Source: Bicyclus anynana | Lineage: Eukaryota > Arthropoda > Insecta > Lepidoptera > Nymphalidae | Assembly: GCF_947172395.1 (NCBI RefSeq) | Contig: NC_069090.1 | Location: 6,148,291 to 6,212,290, forward strand | Reading direction: 5' to 3' | DNA length: 64,000 nt | Shown: positions 1 to 11,510 of the stretch, piece by piece | Numbering within the stretch: position 1 is the first letter of the stretch | Layout: the number at the start of each line of letters is the position of its first letter | The notes under the pieces: generated by a model | What the model was told of the DNA's origin: nothing | What the model saw: the letters and a program-made list of their open reading frames with translations, nothing else | Database searches by the model: none | Position numbers and translations under genes: made by a program

Positions 1-232
1 TGCATCTCCAACTTTTCAGTTTTTTGCATTTGAAGAAAATAAATATCACGTGTCTTAAACGGTGAGAGAAAAACATCGTGAGGAAACCTTTCAGAGAATT
101 TTATTAATTCTCTGCGTGTGTGAAGTTGCCAATTGGATCAGCGTGGTAGACTATTGGCCCAACCCTTCTCATTCTGAGAGGAGACTCGTGCTCAGTAGTG
201 AGCCAAATATGATTTGATAATGATGATAATGA
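1..232 (+). mobile_element. tRNA-derived SINE, family A, cut by window edge
   Basis: This is the body and tail of a SINE that recurs at least eleven more times in the window. The order of blocks (AACTTTTCAGTT, ATATCACGTGTCT, ACGGTGAGAG, GAGGAAACC, TTCTCTGCGTGTGTGAAG, GTGGTAGACTATTGGCC, CATTCTGAGAGGAGACTCG) matches the other copies. It ends in a GAT/AAT-rich tail near 210-232. The tRNA-like head lies outside the window. Metulj-type SINEs of butterflies are the closest named group I can recall; the name is not proven here. Confidence 0.85.
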
Positions 233-944
233 TAATTTAATGACATCTAATATTATCGAATCAAAGTAATGGATTTACTATGAAATTGCCCGAATGATAA
301 TATCCCCAAACACTGAATGCAGATTGAGGAATCATTATATTTTTTTTAATTATTCAACTTATTTAATAATTTTCACTTCTCATTCAATTTCTTATAATTG
401 CGACAAAAAATATCAGAAGTCAGGATAATGAAGCTAAAGTCATTGCTAAATAGATAAAATGACAATATTGGTAATGAAAACGCTAAATAGGTACTGGAGT
501 TGTACAAAAATAATACAAATTTAAATTTTCATTTGATAATGATTGACAAAGGAAATATCAAAGCAGTTTCATTGAGACATTTCCTTGAGTTTAATTTAAC
601 CATACAACATCATAAATTTGTATACAAAGGAGTTAGTGACGTCACATCGTAACTCTTGCCTTGCGCAATCACATATTTTAGCCGCACATTCCTCATTCAC
701 CTCACCTACCAGGAAAGTAGCAATAATTTTGCACTTTTTGCGGAACCCTAAATCATTCGCCGCTCCGCCCAGGATAGTATCATCCTTGTATTTAATTAGG
801 ATCAGTTATAAGGCTCGCTATACAACGTCGACATTACATTGCTCCTGTTAAGAAATCCTATACTAATACTACTAACTACTAATAATAGTCCAAATCGTAA
901 TCGTATGTATCGTAAAGTCGTATGTCAACCAACGCTTTTTTTTT
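233..944. other. No recognised feature
   Basis: AT-rich DNA with no ORF that resembles a known protein. A 77-codon open frame at 618-851 has no recognisable motif and I treat it as chance. Confidence 0.5.
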
Positions 945-947
945 TTA

Positions 948-1250
948 AAGCAAATAGGCTCGCGTTTGACCATGATCTAACCTGATGGTAAGTGTAGATA
1001 CAGTCTAAGATGGGACACGCTTGCCTAGAAGGTGCCTATTCACTCTTGTTTTGAAGATACCCAAGTTATAAGATTCAGAAAACACAGACTTGGGAAGGGT
1101 ATTCCAAACCTTAGCCGTGCGTATGAGAAAAGAAGACGCAAAGCGATTTGTACGGGTCCTAGGGACATCTACAACATAGGGATGAAAACCCACCCGATGT
1201 CTTGCGGTGCGATGGTAAAAAGGCGAAAGTGGTATGACGTCGAATAGCTC
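948..1250 (-). pseudogene. Jockey/CR1-group LINE, ORF2 C-terminal fragment
   Basis: The minus frame at 1005-1193 reads RTAKVWNTLPKSVF followed by LGIFKTRVNRHLLG. This is the conserved C-terminal tail found after the reverse transcriptase in insect Jockey/CR1-type LINEs. Only this tail and a short 3' UTR ending in an A-rich stretch (T run at about 940-948 on plus) remain, so it is a 5'-truncated dead copy. Related pieces occur at 21115-21420 and 55660-55790. Clade assignment is uncertain. Confidence 0.65.
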
Positions 1251-1254
1251 CTGA

Positions 1255-1470
1255 GCTGCTTTTTCGGTGCGGTCGCATTTCTATAGGAAACTCCAATGTC
1301 TTTCGACTCTTTAAACTATGTACTCCGCTCATTACCACTTCAACTTTGCCACTTGAACTATGATAAGGACTTTCTTCAGATTTGGATCTTCTACGGATCT
1401 CTTTATTTCCAGTTCGATTACATAAAGATACTTCGAGCCTATCTCTCTCCGTCTCTAGCTTAATCTATAA
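1255..1470 (-). pseudogene. Old RTE LINE fragment
   Basis: Diverged copy of the RTE C-terminal region seen better at 33687-34092. In the same order it keeps a 'tcgactctttaaactatgtact' type block, 'accacttcaactttgcca', 'ggatcttctacggatctc' and 'agatacttcgagc'. Reading frame is lost. It abuts the LINE fragment upstream. Confidence 0.55.
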
Positions 1471-2104
1471 TAAGTAGTTATATTTTTTGATCTTCGCAAG
1501 TCTACTTGTATTTATTTTTTTCCATAAAATTAATTTTGTTCCATTCGAACACCCTTTGTATCGATACGCAAGCAATCAAAGCACTTTGCTTTGAGCTTCT
1601 ATAAAGCTTTTCATTAGGCATCATTGCAGTCACACGCAGTATACAAGTTAATAATAAAAGCTCATTTTAGCATATCATTCATTAGAAAGTTTAGTCGTAC
1701 TCTAGTAGCCGGCCTTATCACACATCACTTTGTCGTATCGCGATTAACATGTCCAAGGTACACGCAAACTAATTACTACATCTCTTGGACTATGTTTATC
1801 CCTTATTTACTAGTCCATAGAGTTTAAATTATCACGTTTTCCATCATGTGTCTCAAAAAGTATGGCCTTTCAAAATGTTGTTTAGACACTACGTTTTAGC
1901 ATAAACTTATTAGCGTTCCATGTTTTTACAATACGAAATGGAGTAAATTATGGCACTATATATCTTGGAAATGATTTATGATCTTTGTTTACAGAATGTA
2001 GTTCAAATGTTTCATGTTGCTTTTGTTGCAAAAGGTTACGTAAGTACAGCATTGACAATGTCATTTTAATTTGTGTAAAATAAAAATATGAGTATAATTT
2101 TCAA
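1471..2104. other. No recognised feature
   Basis: AT-rich sequence without recognisable coding or repeat content. Confidence 0.45.
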
Positions 2105-2108
2105 GTGA

Positions 2109-2399
2109 ATGTTACGCAAAACGAAATCAAGACCGGGAGCCACAGCAGAAAAGGCTGAAACCGGTGTGAAAGTGGCAAAAGTATGCCTACATATTTGTTC
2201 TTTTTGCCATGGAGACCCTGGCCATGGAGTCACAGTGCCAAAAAATTTCTCCGAATCATTTCACTGTAACACTCGTGCCTCTCTGGTGCCTCGACTGGTG
2301 ACAGAAGGGCTGGCTCATTTTTGCGCAAAGGTTCAGCTCGGCTGTCCAGCTAGTATTCTTGCAACCATTTCACGAGGGCATGATTTGTATAGTTATTAG
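2109..2399 (+). other. Orphan 96-codon ORF, probably not a gene
   Basis: An open frame of 96 codons with a Cys/His-containing middle (CLHICSFCHGDPGHG). It is followed by an AATAAA-like signal near 2434. I recognise no family and no splice context. The sequence is less AT-rich than its surroundings, so it may be part of an unrecognised transposon or an exon relic. Treat as unproven. Confidence 0.15.
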
Positions 2400-2474
2400 G
2401 ATGGTTAGCTTAAGTTGCTTATTGTATTCTTTCTTAATAAAAGAAAATGTTACGCTGTTTTGATATTTGAGGTT

Positions 2475-2514
2475 AAAGAAATTTTGAAAGTAGCATAACT
2501 TTCAAAATTTCTTT
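2475..2514. repeat. Perfect 17-bp inverted repeat
   Basis: Arms 2475-2491 and 2498-2514 are exact reverse complements with a six-base loop (AGCATA). This could be a short foldback remnant. The loop and arms are short for a typical pre-miRNA. Confidence 0.7.
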
Positions 2515-2989
2515 GGTTTCATTTAGGGGTTTCATTTTGAGTGTCTAATTTTGATAAATACGTAACGTCAGGGGTCTTCGCCATCCTATTTAAAATTACC
2601 AGTAATTTAGCATCCAGGTTATTTGAAGTTACGTAAAATCGAGTTAATAGTAGGTAGGTAGATTAAAACCACCTCTTTTAAGCTCACTATCATTACATTG
2701 CATCTACAATAAAAATTTACTGAGATCATTTGCCGATGAAAAAAAAACTAAATGCAAATCAAAGCCATCAGTGAATTTTCCGCCATATTGCCAACAATCG
2801 CTTTCGAAAGTTCAACCCGACTCTCACGTGCTTTGATGGCGATCTGTTCGCACGCCACACTTTGTTAACGCGTTATTATTTATGCGTAATGAGTAATGAC
2901 TTATTTGCAGATGCGTTAGATTGACGCTCATCAGAATAGTTTCCAATTGTTTTCTGTTTAACGGTTTTAATGTTTAATATCATGCTTCT

Positions 2990-3250
2990 TAGCATCATCA
3001 TCAGCATTTAGCGCTCCACTACAGTTCTAGGCCTTAGGAGAGGAGATATGGAGCTTAAACCTGCCACTCCAATATATGGGTTTACAATTAAAGCTTCTAT
3101 TGACCTCCCACAAATCTCCCAAAAATAAAATTGCGTCCTCTAAAAATGCAATATTCGGTCCTTAAATTGTAACAATTCAAAGGACTATTAGGTTGATAAT
3201 GTTTTTTACTTTTTGATGTTATCTATCACATCACTATTAGATGTAAATAT
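2990..3250 (-). mobile_element. Degenerate SINE-like repeat, family D
   Basis: It starts with a CATCATCATCA run. It then shows 'ggagatatggagcttaaacc', 'ccactccaatatatggg' and a TATCACATCACTATTAGATG block. The same order occurs at 26130-26280 and 47175-47500. Internally deleted and diverged. Confidence 0.45.
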
Positions 3251-3424
3251 TTATATTTAAATGTGGGATAGCGTAGATACCGTCACGCTGCCAGTCGCGT
3301 TAGTGATTGGGTGCAATAACGTTCTGTGTCGTAAGTTTTGTGAGTGTTGATACATTCTAAAGGGATCCCTTAAACCTACTCCCAAGGTCACAATTCCTGG
3401 GACCTCCTCGAAGTGTTTCCTCTA

Positions 3425-3520
3425 CCACAAAATGATGATACAATCACGTCAACGTCACTTCACAGGACATAGGTCTCTTGCAAATCCAAATACGAAAGTC
3501 TCAAGCATCCATGCCATTTA
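3425..3520 (-). pseudogene. Old RTE LINE fragment
   Basis: It contains 'cttcacaggacataggtct', 'cttgcaaatcc', 'aagtctcaagcatccatg'. These match the 3' part of the RTE copies at 5820-5900 and 33700-33780, but with many changes. Confidence 0.4.
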
Positions 3521-3724
3521 CCTTTTGGCAATTAAATTTAACGTGCTCGTTGTACATTTTTATAATTTATAGGTATATTAGATAAGTAAGCTGCTTAAGA
3601 AAAGAACATTCTAGATAACAATAGAAAAAAATGTTGAATTGAATTAATGACATAATAATATAATTACAACATATCCGTCCGAAGTATCTACCAACATCAG
3701 ACCATTGAATGCTTATCTTTTTGA

Positions 3725-4278
3725 ATCAGTCGCGTTGATATCACACTCGGTTGATTTCTGTAATGGTGGTAAAGGTGCGACTACACCTTAGCGACTGGAA
3801 TGTAATACTAGTCATTAAGAGATTCAGATTTGACGACATTTTTGTCGCAGTCACTGGTACCCACGCGACTGTGCCGCCGCTGGTAGGGAGATTGGTCGAG
3901 ATGGCGCTGGTATCTACTGGTCTTGTTACATTTATTTATCAAGTTTAGGGTTAAGACTTATTTTTGTAATAATTTCATTTTTTTTCTTTTTTTGTATAAT
4001 TAATTTGTTTAATTTTATAATTTATTAGTATAGATTATTATTTTCATTGTAATTATTTAACAATTTAATCAATAGGACACTTGACGTAAATGTAATGTGT
4101 AGTTTTATGTGTAGGTAATTTAATTTTTAAGTTTAACCGGACAACAAACAACAATGCTGAACACCTTTAAAAGATGGCTTCGTTTAGCACTAGAACTTTT
4201 TAAGTATACCTATGTGTAGATTATTATTAATGTTTCTTGTTGTCATTGTTGGTATATCAATAAATAAATAAATAAATA
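3725..4278 (+). mobile_element. Probable LINE 3' end with AATA tail
   Basis: The first 200 bp is GC-richer and holds a 65-codon open frame ending at 3948. A long AT-rich 3' region follows and ends in four AATA repeats (4259-4278). This layout, coding remnant then UTR then short tandem tail, is typical of a 5'-truncated non-LTR element. I could not name the family. Confidence 0.35.
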
Positions 4279-4784
4279 TAATTAAGAAAGTTAGCTAGAG
4301 TTCGGTAAACTTTATATTTAGATTTAGTTTGGATTTCATATCATGTTTTAATATTTTAATATCCCAACGGTGCATGAAGATCAAAAAGTTCAGTAAGAAG
4401 TTAATTAACAACAGAAAAAATTGCAGTCCATTCGTTCAATACACGCAAAATATTATCATTGTTGTAATTTTTCAAAACTACGACGTTTTTTATTTTTGGT
4501 GGACTGACCTTAAAGGCAAAAATAATCTGGTCAGAAACAATCATAAGGTCCAACTGTGAAACGTTACGTTGAGTTTGTACTTGAAAACCGACGTTTCTAT
4601 TAAAATGAATTTATCTTTATCTTTGAACTTTGTACTATTTATTATCATGAACCCGTCGTGGGTGTGCGCACGCCTTATTTTAATATGTAATGGTAAGTAA
4701 TTTTACGTATGTCTTTTGTTTGTCACGATCCGTGTGCCGATGTTTAATTGCGTCTCGTAACGTGGCGCGGTTACTGTTATTTTT
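4279..4784. other. No recognised feature
   Basis: AT-rich. The 76-codon frame at 4329-4559 is low-complexity and shows no known motif. Confidence 0.45.
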
Positions 4785-5760
4785 ATTGCTGTCATTATAT
4801 TCACGCCATCTTAGGCGAAGGCGCGGAGTGCGTAGTATCTGTCTCCATCGAGTGAAGGGAGATTGAACTGTTTCCTTCCTGGTGTTTTAGTTTTAGCTAC
4901 CTCTTTTTATCAATTCTTTAATATTTAAATGGTTTTATTTGGCTTACCCTGTGTGATAGTTCTATCATGGATAGGTATTTCGTTGTAGTTTTACGTATTT
5001 TTTTATTGTTGTCATTATATTCACGCCATCTTAGGCGAAGGCGCGGAGTGCGTAGTATCTGTCTCCATCGAGTGAAGGGAGATTGAACTGTTTCCTTCCT
5101 GGTATTTCAGACAACTTTAGATTTAGCGGCCTCCATAATAATTGCTTGCAAATCTAGAGTAAACATAGACATAGACGTATAAACATTTTTTTTAGCTTAC
5201 CCTGTTTGATAGTTCTGTCGTATGTAGTTATTTCGTTTTAGTTTCATGTATTTTTTATTGTTGTCATTATATTCACGTTGTGCGTAGTATCTATCTCAAT
5301 TGAGTGAAGGGAGATTGAACTGTTTCCTTCTTGGTGTTTTTGACAACTTTAGATTTAGCTGCCTCCATAATTACCGGTCACAAATTTCCTAGAGTAAACG
5401 TAAACAGACAAACTGTTCTATGAATTCTTTAATATATATATGGTTTTATTTTATTCTTAATAAAATTCTTATTCTTATTCTTAAGAATAATAATTTTATT
5501 TATACTGTTTGATTGATCTCAATTATTTCGTTATAGTTTGATGTATTTTTGTATTTTTATTGTATTTACGCGTGGAGTGCGTTATACCTGTCTCCATCGA
5601 GTGAAGGTCTCCTTTCTGGATTATAAGTCAATTTAGTTTGAGCTCCATCTAAATTAACAGGAATTTTGAATTTTATTTTGTTTAATTTTTTGACAAACCT
5701 ATCGTGGATTCTATCGTAGTATTTTAACGTATTTATTGCTGTTATTATATTCGCACTGCA
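4785..5760. repeat. Decaying tandem repeat, about five units
   Basis: The anchor GTCATTATATTCACG or a variant occurs at 4791, 5021, 5263, about 5561 and 5741, giving spacings of roughly 230, 242, 298 and 180 bp. Units 1 and 2 share a block of about 80 bp with no difference that I can see (about 4801-4882 and 5031-5102). Later units lose pieces of it. A shared 'gagtgaagggagattgaac' block follows the anchor. A TTCTTA-rich palindrome lies at about 5449-5495 within the fourth interval. Confidence 0.8.
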
Positions 5761-5779
5761 TTGGTCTAGCGTGGTGTGT

Positions 5780-6120
5780 CTAAGCTCTAAATCTTATTAT
5801 AGAATCCTGGCTTGCATACATCATCATATTCATGATTAACAGACGATGGACATAGGTCTCTTGCATGGACTTCCTAACACGACGGTTTCGAGCCGCCAGC
5901 ATCCAGCGGCTCCCTGCAAACCATTTGATGTCCTTGGTCCATCTAGTCGACCAACACTCCGCTTTTCGTTGCGAGGTCGCACCTTGAGACCCGAAAATCC
6001 ATTGGCACTTCGAACTATTCGTATGTGGTCTACCTATTGCCACATCAGTTTTTCGACTCGCTGAGCTATGTCAGTAACTTTGGTTCTTCTGATTCGATCA
6101 CGCAGAGTTACACGCATAGT
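5780..6120 (-). pseudogene. RTE LINE C-terminal fragment
   Basis: On minus it gives the order of the RTE tail: IRRT-like start, 'WTKDIKWFAGSRWMLAA', then the end 'TSIG'-like region and a CATCAT tail (on plus at 5820). Many substitutions and small indels are present, so this is an old copy. It directly follows the tandem array. Confidence 0.6.
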
Positions 6121-6999
6121 AGACTAAAAAAAATACGGTAAGTAAACGTTATGTTGTCTGCGCAACTCAACCGTAACCTAAATTGAAATCTTACAATGAC
6201 AACCACAAAACTTCTCCAATCGATGCGGACCGTTAACCCGTCACCCAGCTATTGTAATATTGTTGTTAAACTAACCAAAACCCGCGGTGTCACGTGTCAT
6301 TAGCCACCACAGGTGAGGGCTTGATTGATCACCGTCGATTATCATTTAGTAGAGCAACTGAGCGTGCCGAGTTTTTTTTTATTAAACCTAATTGGACACA
6401 ATGAAGTGTGGAGCGTAATTACGGTAGCGGCGCTTTGATCCGATCGATCCTATCGAACTGGAGATTGGCGGAAAAAATGCTTTATGCGATGGAATGGAGG
6501 GAAAAACATCTAAAGGAGGCCGACGTGTTTTCCTGCTTACATATTGCGTCTAGTTCCTGCAGGTGGTAATGCTAAAACCGTTTTAAGGTAAAAGTACTGC
6601 TATAGAAATCTATTTTTGAATGGGTTTTGACGACATCTCTTTTAGTACGGATTGGAATCTTTATAACCGTTCCTGGATTTAATATCATATAAAATGATAT
6701 CATATTTATTGAATTCACTCAGGCTCAATCAAATGGTAAAAGTCTATTAGATTTAGGCACAGAAAACATTGGTTTAGGTACCTACGTGAAATTTTTAACG
6801 TACGTGAAACATCGGATGAACTTGGTTTGTTCCTTTTAAAGCAGCTAACTGTTGGTAGTAGAAGTGAATGACCTGATTGATATAAGGTAAAAAAACTGTC
6901 ACCTTTTAAATAGCAACACTATTACCAGGGACCACGTTTTGCCCTAGGCAGTCTTAGGTATAAGTACATGTAGATCTTAAATTGTGACAGTACCTAATT
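6121..6999. other. Mostly unrecognised, partly GC-richer DNA
   Basis: The interval 6160-6560 is less AT-rich and shows no match to any repeat elsewhere in the window. It may be single-copy, possibly conserved non-coding DNA. A short palindrome, ATATCAT/ATGATAT, lies near 6680-6705. No coding signal recognised. Confidence 0.35.
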
Positions 7000-7273
7000 G
7001 GGACCTTGGAGCAAAACATAGGGTACTTTTTGACCCTAAAATAAAAATTGAAGGGGGTGAAATCGGGGTTGAAAGTTTGTATGGAAAATCCTTCATAATT
7101 ATTCACAGTTAAAATTGTAAAAATTATAAATCATTAAAAAAATTACGAAATATAATGTGATTCAAGAATTTTTAAAATTTCAACCCCTAAAGTGGTGAAA
7201 AAGCAGGGTTGAGCAGGGTGGGTTGAAAGTTTACATTGATTTAAACATGGACGGAATCGCGGGCGTCCGCTAG
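7000..7273 (+). mobile_element. Helitron-like element, 3' end
   Basis: It ends in GGGCGTCCGCTAG followed by T. The preceding bases provide only part of the hairpin (GGACGGAATCGCGGGCGTCC). The body contains 'gttgaaagtttgtatgg' and 'caacccctaaagtgg'. The CTAG terminus with a subterminal hairpin and no inverted termini is the Helitron signature. The 5' boundary is not certain. Confidence 0.5.
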
Positions 7274-7721
7274 TACGTAAATAAAATATCAAGTTTGTCT
7301 GTTTGTATTGACAAGTAAACTACTGTTTTGGAAGTTTTAGCAAGTTTTATGAAGTTGTACAAACTATTGTACAGCACCCACATGCTATTGAGCTATAAAC
7401 ACGCAAATTCATCCGACACAGCGTAGGGCGACATGGTTGGCTAGCATCGGCGTGATATAATGACGATTGTCGCCGTTCGAATGCCAGTTTCCTTCCTGTG
7501 ACTCTTTCAAGATACAATCAGATATTCGAAAAGATACTTAACGTAATGGAGTTTCGATGTTTTTGTTTCCGATGTCGTCTGAATTACCACCGTTTTTTGA
7601 AAAGCGCAATAAAAATTGCACGTTAAAAGTATCTTTTTTTGGTCAAAAGAACGTAGGTATACCATGTACTTACCTAAATAGTGAATTGCTGACTTTAGCA
7701 TATAAAGTTTTAGTTAATAAC

Positions 7722-7930
7722 AAGCGCACGCGCGTGACTTCGTCCGCGTGGAATTCAGTTTTTCACAAATCCCATGAAAACCATTGATTTTTTCGGGATG
7801 AAAAGCATCCTTTTTGTTAATATTATCTATCTATCAGCCAAATCGATTCAACAGTTGCGGCGTTGAAGAGTAACAATCATCCAAACAAACACACATACCA
7901 ATTTACGCGTTTTGCGTTCATTAGTACGAA
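7722..7930 (-). mobile_element. Helitron-like element, core and ends
   Basis: On plus it begins near 'cgcgtgacttcgtccgcgtgg', the reverse of the hairpin-bearing 3' end. It runs through 'tttttcgggatgaaaagcatcc' and 'caacagttgcggcgttgaag' to 'acgcgttttgcgttcatta'. The same blocks occur in plus orientation at 27965-28353. Confidence 0.55.
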
Positions 7931-8079
7931 GTAGGATAAAAATGCGAATACGTCTGTTGCGCCTTCGCCCTTTAATTTATTACTCAACCAATCATCATGG
8001 AATGTTACAAATACATTGTCAACATTACAAAAAACATAGGGGACCTTTAATTCAGAACAAAGTAAAGTTTATAGCCTCA

Positions 8080-8200
8080 ATCGACTCATCACCGAGGTGG
8101 TGGTTCGATCCTCGCCGCGTTGGTCTGTTGTCGTACCCACTCCTAGCACAGTCTTTCCTGACTAGTTGGAGGGGAATGGGAAAATTGGTCGTATTATAAA
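8080..8200 (+). mobile_element. tRNA-derived SINE fragment, family E
   Basis: A B-box-like GGTTCGATCCTCG is followed by 'gtcgtacccactcctagcac' and a 'gaggggaatggg' block. This is a common lepidopteran SINE layout. The A-box side is degraded. Confidence 0.45.
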
Positions 8201-8930
8201 AGATATGGCAAATATTCTTTTTTTTTTTAAAAAAATGCCAATCTTGAATTATAAATTAATAAACAACTTCAATACAGTTAAAGTACAGTACAGTATAAAA
8301 TGTTAACAATAAAGTTTATAGAGATCGGAAGCATCTATTGCTACTGTTTTACTGATAACTTATTTAAAAGAATATTCCCCAATATTCACTCTTGGCTAAT
8401 AGCTTTAAAACCTCCAGAACATTAAGTTTAAAGTGGATTGGTATGTAATTTTCCACGGTACATTACTGGCCCAAGATCAGTAATCGTTTCCTCTGTAAAG
8501 GATGTGTGGCACAAATCAGCGGTTGGTTGGTTGGGCCGAGTAATAAGGCGCCGCACGCAAGGTCAAGGCTTTGACTATGATCCAATAATAAGGTTTTCCT
8601 TGTCGTTCACTTGTTTCTTGTATAGTACTAGGTATTTTGTCAATACCCTTTTGGTCACGTATGTGGTTTTATTTATGTATTTTATTTAAACATAAATATA
8701 CATTTTTTAACATTTTTTAAAGTAACTTGACGGTGTGACATAAACTGGTTTGAATTTTTCCGCTCACCGGCATTCGTCGTCAGCACTCGGGGGTCGCAAT
8801 CGATAAACAACATTTATAACAACATAATACAGTAACAATAACTTGAAATATATTATCAAACACACGCATACACGAAGAAACCACTCCGACTTCGAGGTTG
8901 CTCCGACTCGGTAACTTGTAAAGATTATTG
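8201..8930. other. No recognised feature
   Basis: AT-rich. The 83-codon frame at 8438-8689 shows no known motif. Confidence 0.4.
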
Positions 8931-8933
8931 GAT

Positions 8934-9225
8934 AGAAGCAGGCGTTACTTTGCGGAAGTTCATCATGAATATATAATAATTTATTTATTTTGCTAATATC
9001 CGCGAAAAGCTGACGAACCCATGCGACAACGTCACCCAGGTCCGACAAAATACTCTCTACATACGTGACTCTACAACGTGCAATTGAGTCAACATCTCCT
9101 GAGGATGCTCATGGTTTCGGGGTGAAACGTACGTAGAGAGTATTTTGTTGGACCTGGATGACGTTGTCGCATGGGTTCGTCGGCTTTTCGCGGATAATAG
9201 CAAAATAAATAAATTATTATATATT
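8934..9225. repeat. Foldback repeat with 99-bp arms
   Basis: The arm at 8968-9066 is the reverse complement of 9127-9225 with only a few mismatches, and a 60-bp spacer lies between them. The sequence left of the arm (about 8934-8967, GATAGAAGCAGGCGTTACTT) also occurs at 22025. The spacer (GACTCTACAACGTGCAATTG) is the reverse complement of the 3' part of the 22021-22225 element. Both arms stay open for about 30 codons (DVVAWVR, LFAD), but I recognise no protein. Confidence 0.8.
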
Positions 9226-9230
9226 GTACA

Positions 9231-10068
9231 AATTAGTTATTCTTATGATACTGAAGAAAGTGCTTTTGAGATTCACCTTTATGTTCCTTTTTCTCCTGCT
9301 TCAGCTTGCAGGGCAAGCCGTTTAGTAATGTTGGTATAACATACTCCAGCGTTTGCGTTTTCATATAACTAGATACAGTACAACAAAGAATATGCATTGA
9401 TTTTTAAAGATAACCCGGCGGGAATCGACTTCATTGAACTTTTCGCCGCTGCTACCCACAGCTAAACCGCATTGTGAAAGACAGGAAAGTTTTTCGCGTA
9501 CTGTCCGCTAAACTAGACTAAACTCTGTTAAGAGGATGACACCAAGTGACGATGATGATGAATAGTTACTTATATGCATAATTTGAAACAGGAAACTAAA
9601 AGTTTACCTTACAGTCATACTAATCTAATCTATTTAGCATTGGGTATTTAGGTTTATTCAGCTTGGGAAAAGGTACGACGGAATAGATCGTATTAACGCA
9701 ATTTGCGTCCAGACGTGTATCGAGTTACACTGTGACTAAGGTAAGTGGATTCTCTGTTAGTGCTTTTAGAGATCCGCAAGTCAAAATGTCAAGTATACTT
9801 TGTATCACTAGTAGGGGAGCCGAAGAATTTTTGAATTGGATTTATTCGAATGCGACCGATGTACATAAGTGTAACCTGGAAGGGTTTTAACCCTTATTAT
9901 AAAATTAAATCTTTGTATTTCTGTTCTGGTGGTCTTGGTATTTCTGTGGTGGTGTTTTTTTTCGCAAGTTGGAGTAATAATAATGCCGTTAAAATCTGTA
10001 ATTTCATTTCCCATCGCTAAAAGTGAAGGTAGTATTTAATTATTTTCATCCTTATTAAATTTTAAATC
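9231..10068. other. No recognised feature
   Basis: Mixed AT-rich sequence. No gene or clear repeat is seen apart from a short poorly conserved SINE-like block at about 9430-9550. Confidence 0.4.
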
Positions 10069-10069
10069 A

Positions 10070-10335
10070 TCATCAAGCCATATATCGGCTCACTGTTGAG
10101 CACAAGTCTCCTCTCAGAATGAGAGGGGTTAGTCCACCACGCTGGCCAAATGCGGATGGCAGACTTCACAAATTCTCAGATATGTAGGTTTCCTCACGAT
10201 GATTTTCCTTCACCGTTTGAGACGTGACATTTATTTTGTTATTTACAATTGAAAAGTTGGAGGAGCATATCCCAGACCAGATTCCAACGCCCTCCGAATC
10301 ATAGGCAGAGGTCATATCCCATGGGCTATCATGTC
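10070..10335 (-). mobile_element. SINE family A
   Basis: Nearly complete. On minus the tRNA-like head reads GATAGCCCATGGGATATGAC with the A-box region, then a degraded B box (GGAATCTGGTCTGGG). The common body follows and ends at a CATCATCA tail (10070 on plus). Confidence 0.85.
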
Positions 10336-10355
10336 TCTATATTATACTCATAATT

Positions 10356-10760
10356 TATCATCATCATCATCATATGAGCTGATGGACGTCCACTGCAGGA
10401 CATAGGCCTTTTGTAGGGACTGAGCCGCCTGCATCCAGCGAATCCCTGCGACTCGCTTGATGTCGTCAGTCCACCTGGTGGGGGTCTACCAACACTGCGC
10501 TTTGTAGTGCGGGGTCGCCGTTCCAGCATCTTGGGACCTCAACGTCCATCGGCTCTTCGAACTATGTTTGTCCATTGCCACTTGCGAATCGTTGAGCTAC
10601 TACTATGTCGGTGACTGCTTCTTCTGCGGATCTCCTCATTTCTGATGCGATCACGCAGAGACACTCCGAGCATAGCTCGTTCCATCGCCCGCTGTGTGAC
10701 TCTGAGCCTTCTTAGCGCCCATAGTTAGCGACCCAGTCTCAGAACTATTGGTCATCACTG
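10356..10760 (-). pseudogene. RTE LINE C-terminal fragment
   Basis: On minus it encodes the RTE tail: DRIRNEEIRRR-like, then 'RPRTTKRSVGRP', 'SQGFAGCRR' in a shifted frame, and a (ATG)n tail at 10357-10372 on plus. Frameshifts break it. Full-length RTE elements encode an APE endonuclease and a reverse transcriptase; only the last hundred or so codons survive here. Confidence 0.75.
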
Positions 10761-11094
10761 GCAACATTCACTAGTGATAATTAGTTAACAATAATTATTA
10801 TATTTAATTAAATTAAGATACTACTGTAATTAATGCTTAAAGCCTGGGAATGTCTTCAGGCTCTAAGTGCTATATAATATATTATCGTTTATTATTATGT
10901 ACTTAACCAGATTTTTTCTAATATATTCTGGTAATATGTGGGACAATTTATAAATTATTATTGCAGATAATTATTACCAGTTTAGACGTCATTAAATTAA
11001 TAAACAAAATGTTTTTCTCACGGGTCATAATTTTAGATTTAATTACAAGATTGCTATTTTTAGATTAGATTGATTTATATATTTAACTATAAGC
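10761..11094. other. No recognised feature
   Basis: Very AT-rich; nothing recognised. Confidence 0.4.
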
Positions 11095-11099
11095 CATAA

Positions 11100-11510
11100 T
11101 AGTAACTCCCTACGATTTCGTCCGAGTAGTTCCCGTTGCTGTGAGAATACGGGTGTAAAAAATAGCTCGCTTTTCAATTGTTATCAGTAAATAATGTAGC
11201 GTTCCATTGGTTTAAAAGTTATTAATATCGATTTAGTGGTTTAGGCGTGAAAGCGTAGCAAACAAACTCACTTTCGCATTTATAATATATCATACTATAG
11301 CAGACGCTCCGCGGTTTCTTCTCGTTCCCGTGGAAATATGGGTATATTACCTATATAGCAAATGTTACTTGCTGATAATTTAGTTTTCCATTGGTGAAAG
11401 AGTTATAGAATCGGTTTAGTGGTTTTGGCTTAAAAGCGTAACAAAACATTTAACTCAAGTGTAACAAACAAATTAACAACTAAGTTTCACATGCATTGTT
11501 TATGTATGGA
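11100..11510 (-). mobile_element. Two adjacent degenerate repeats with Helitron-like blocks
   Basis: Two related units follow each other (about 11100-11285 and 11295-11510). Each has 'ttcccgttgctgtgagaatacggg' or 'cgttcccgtggaaatatggg', then 'gcgttccattggt' or 'gttttccattggtg', then 'tcgatttagtggttt' or 'tcggtttagtggttt', then 'gaaagcgtagcaaac' or 'aaaagcgtaacaaaac'. Both read as minus copies of a 'tttatcccg' core element type. Confidence 0.45.
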
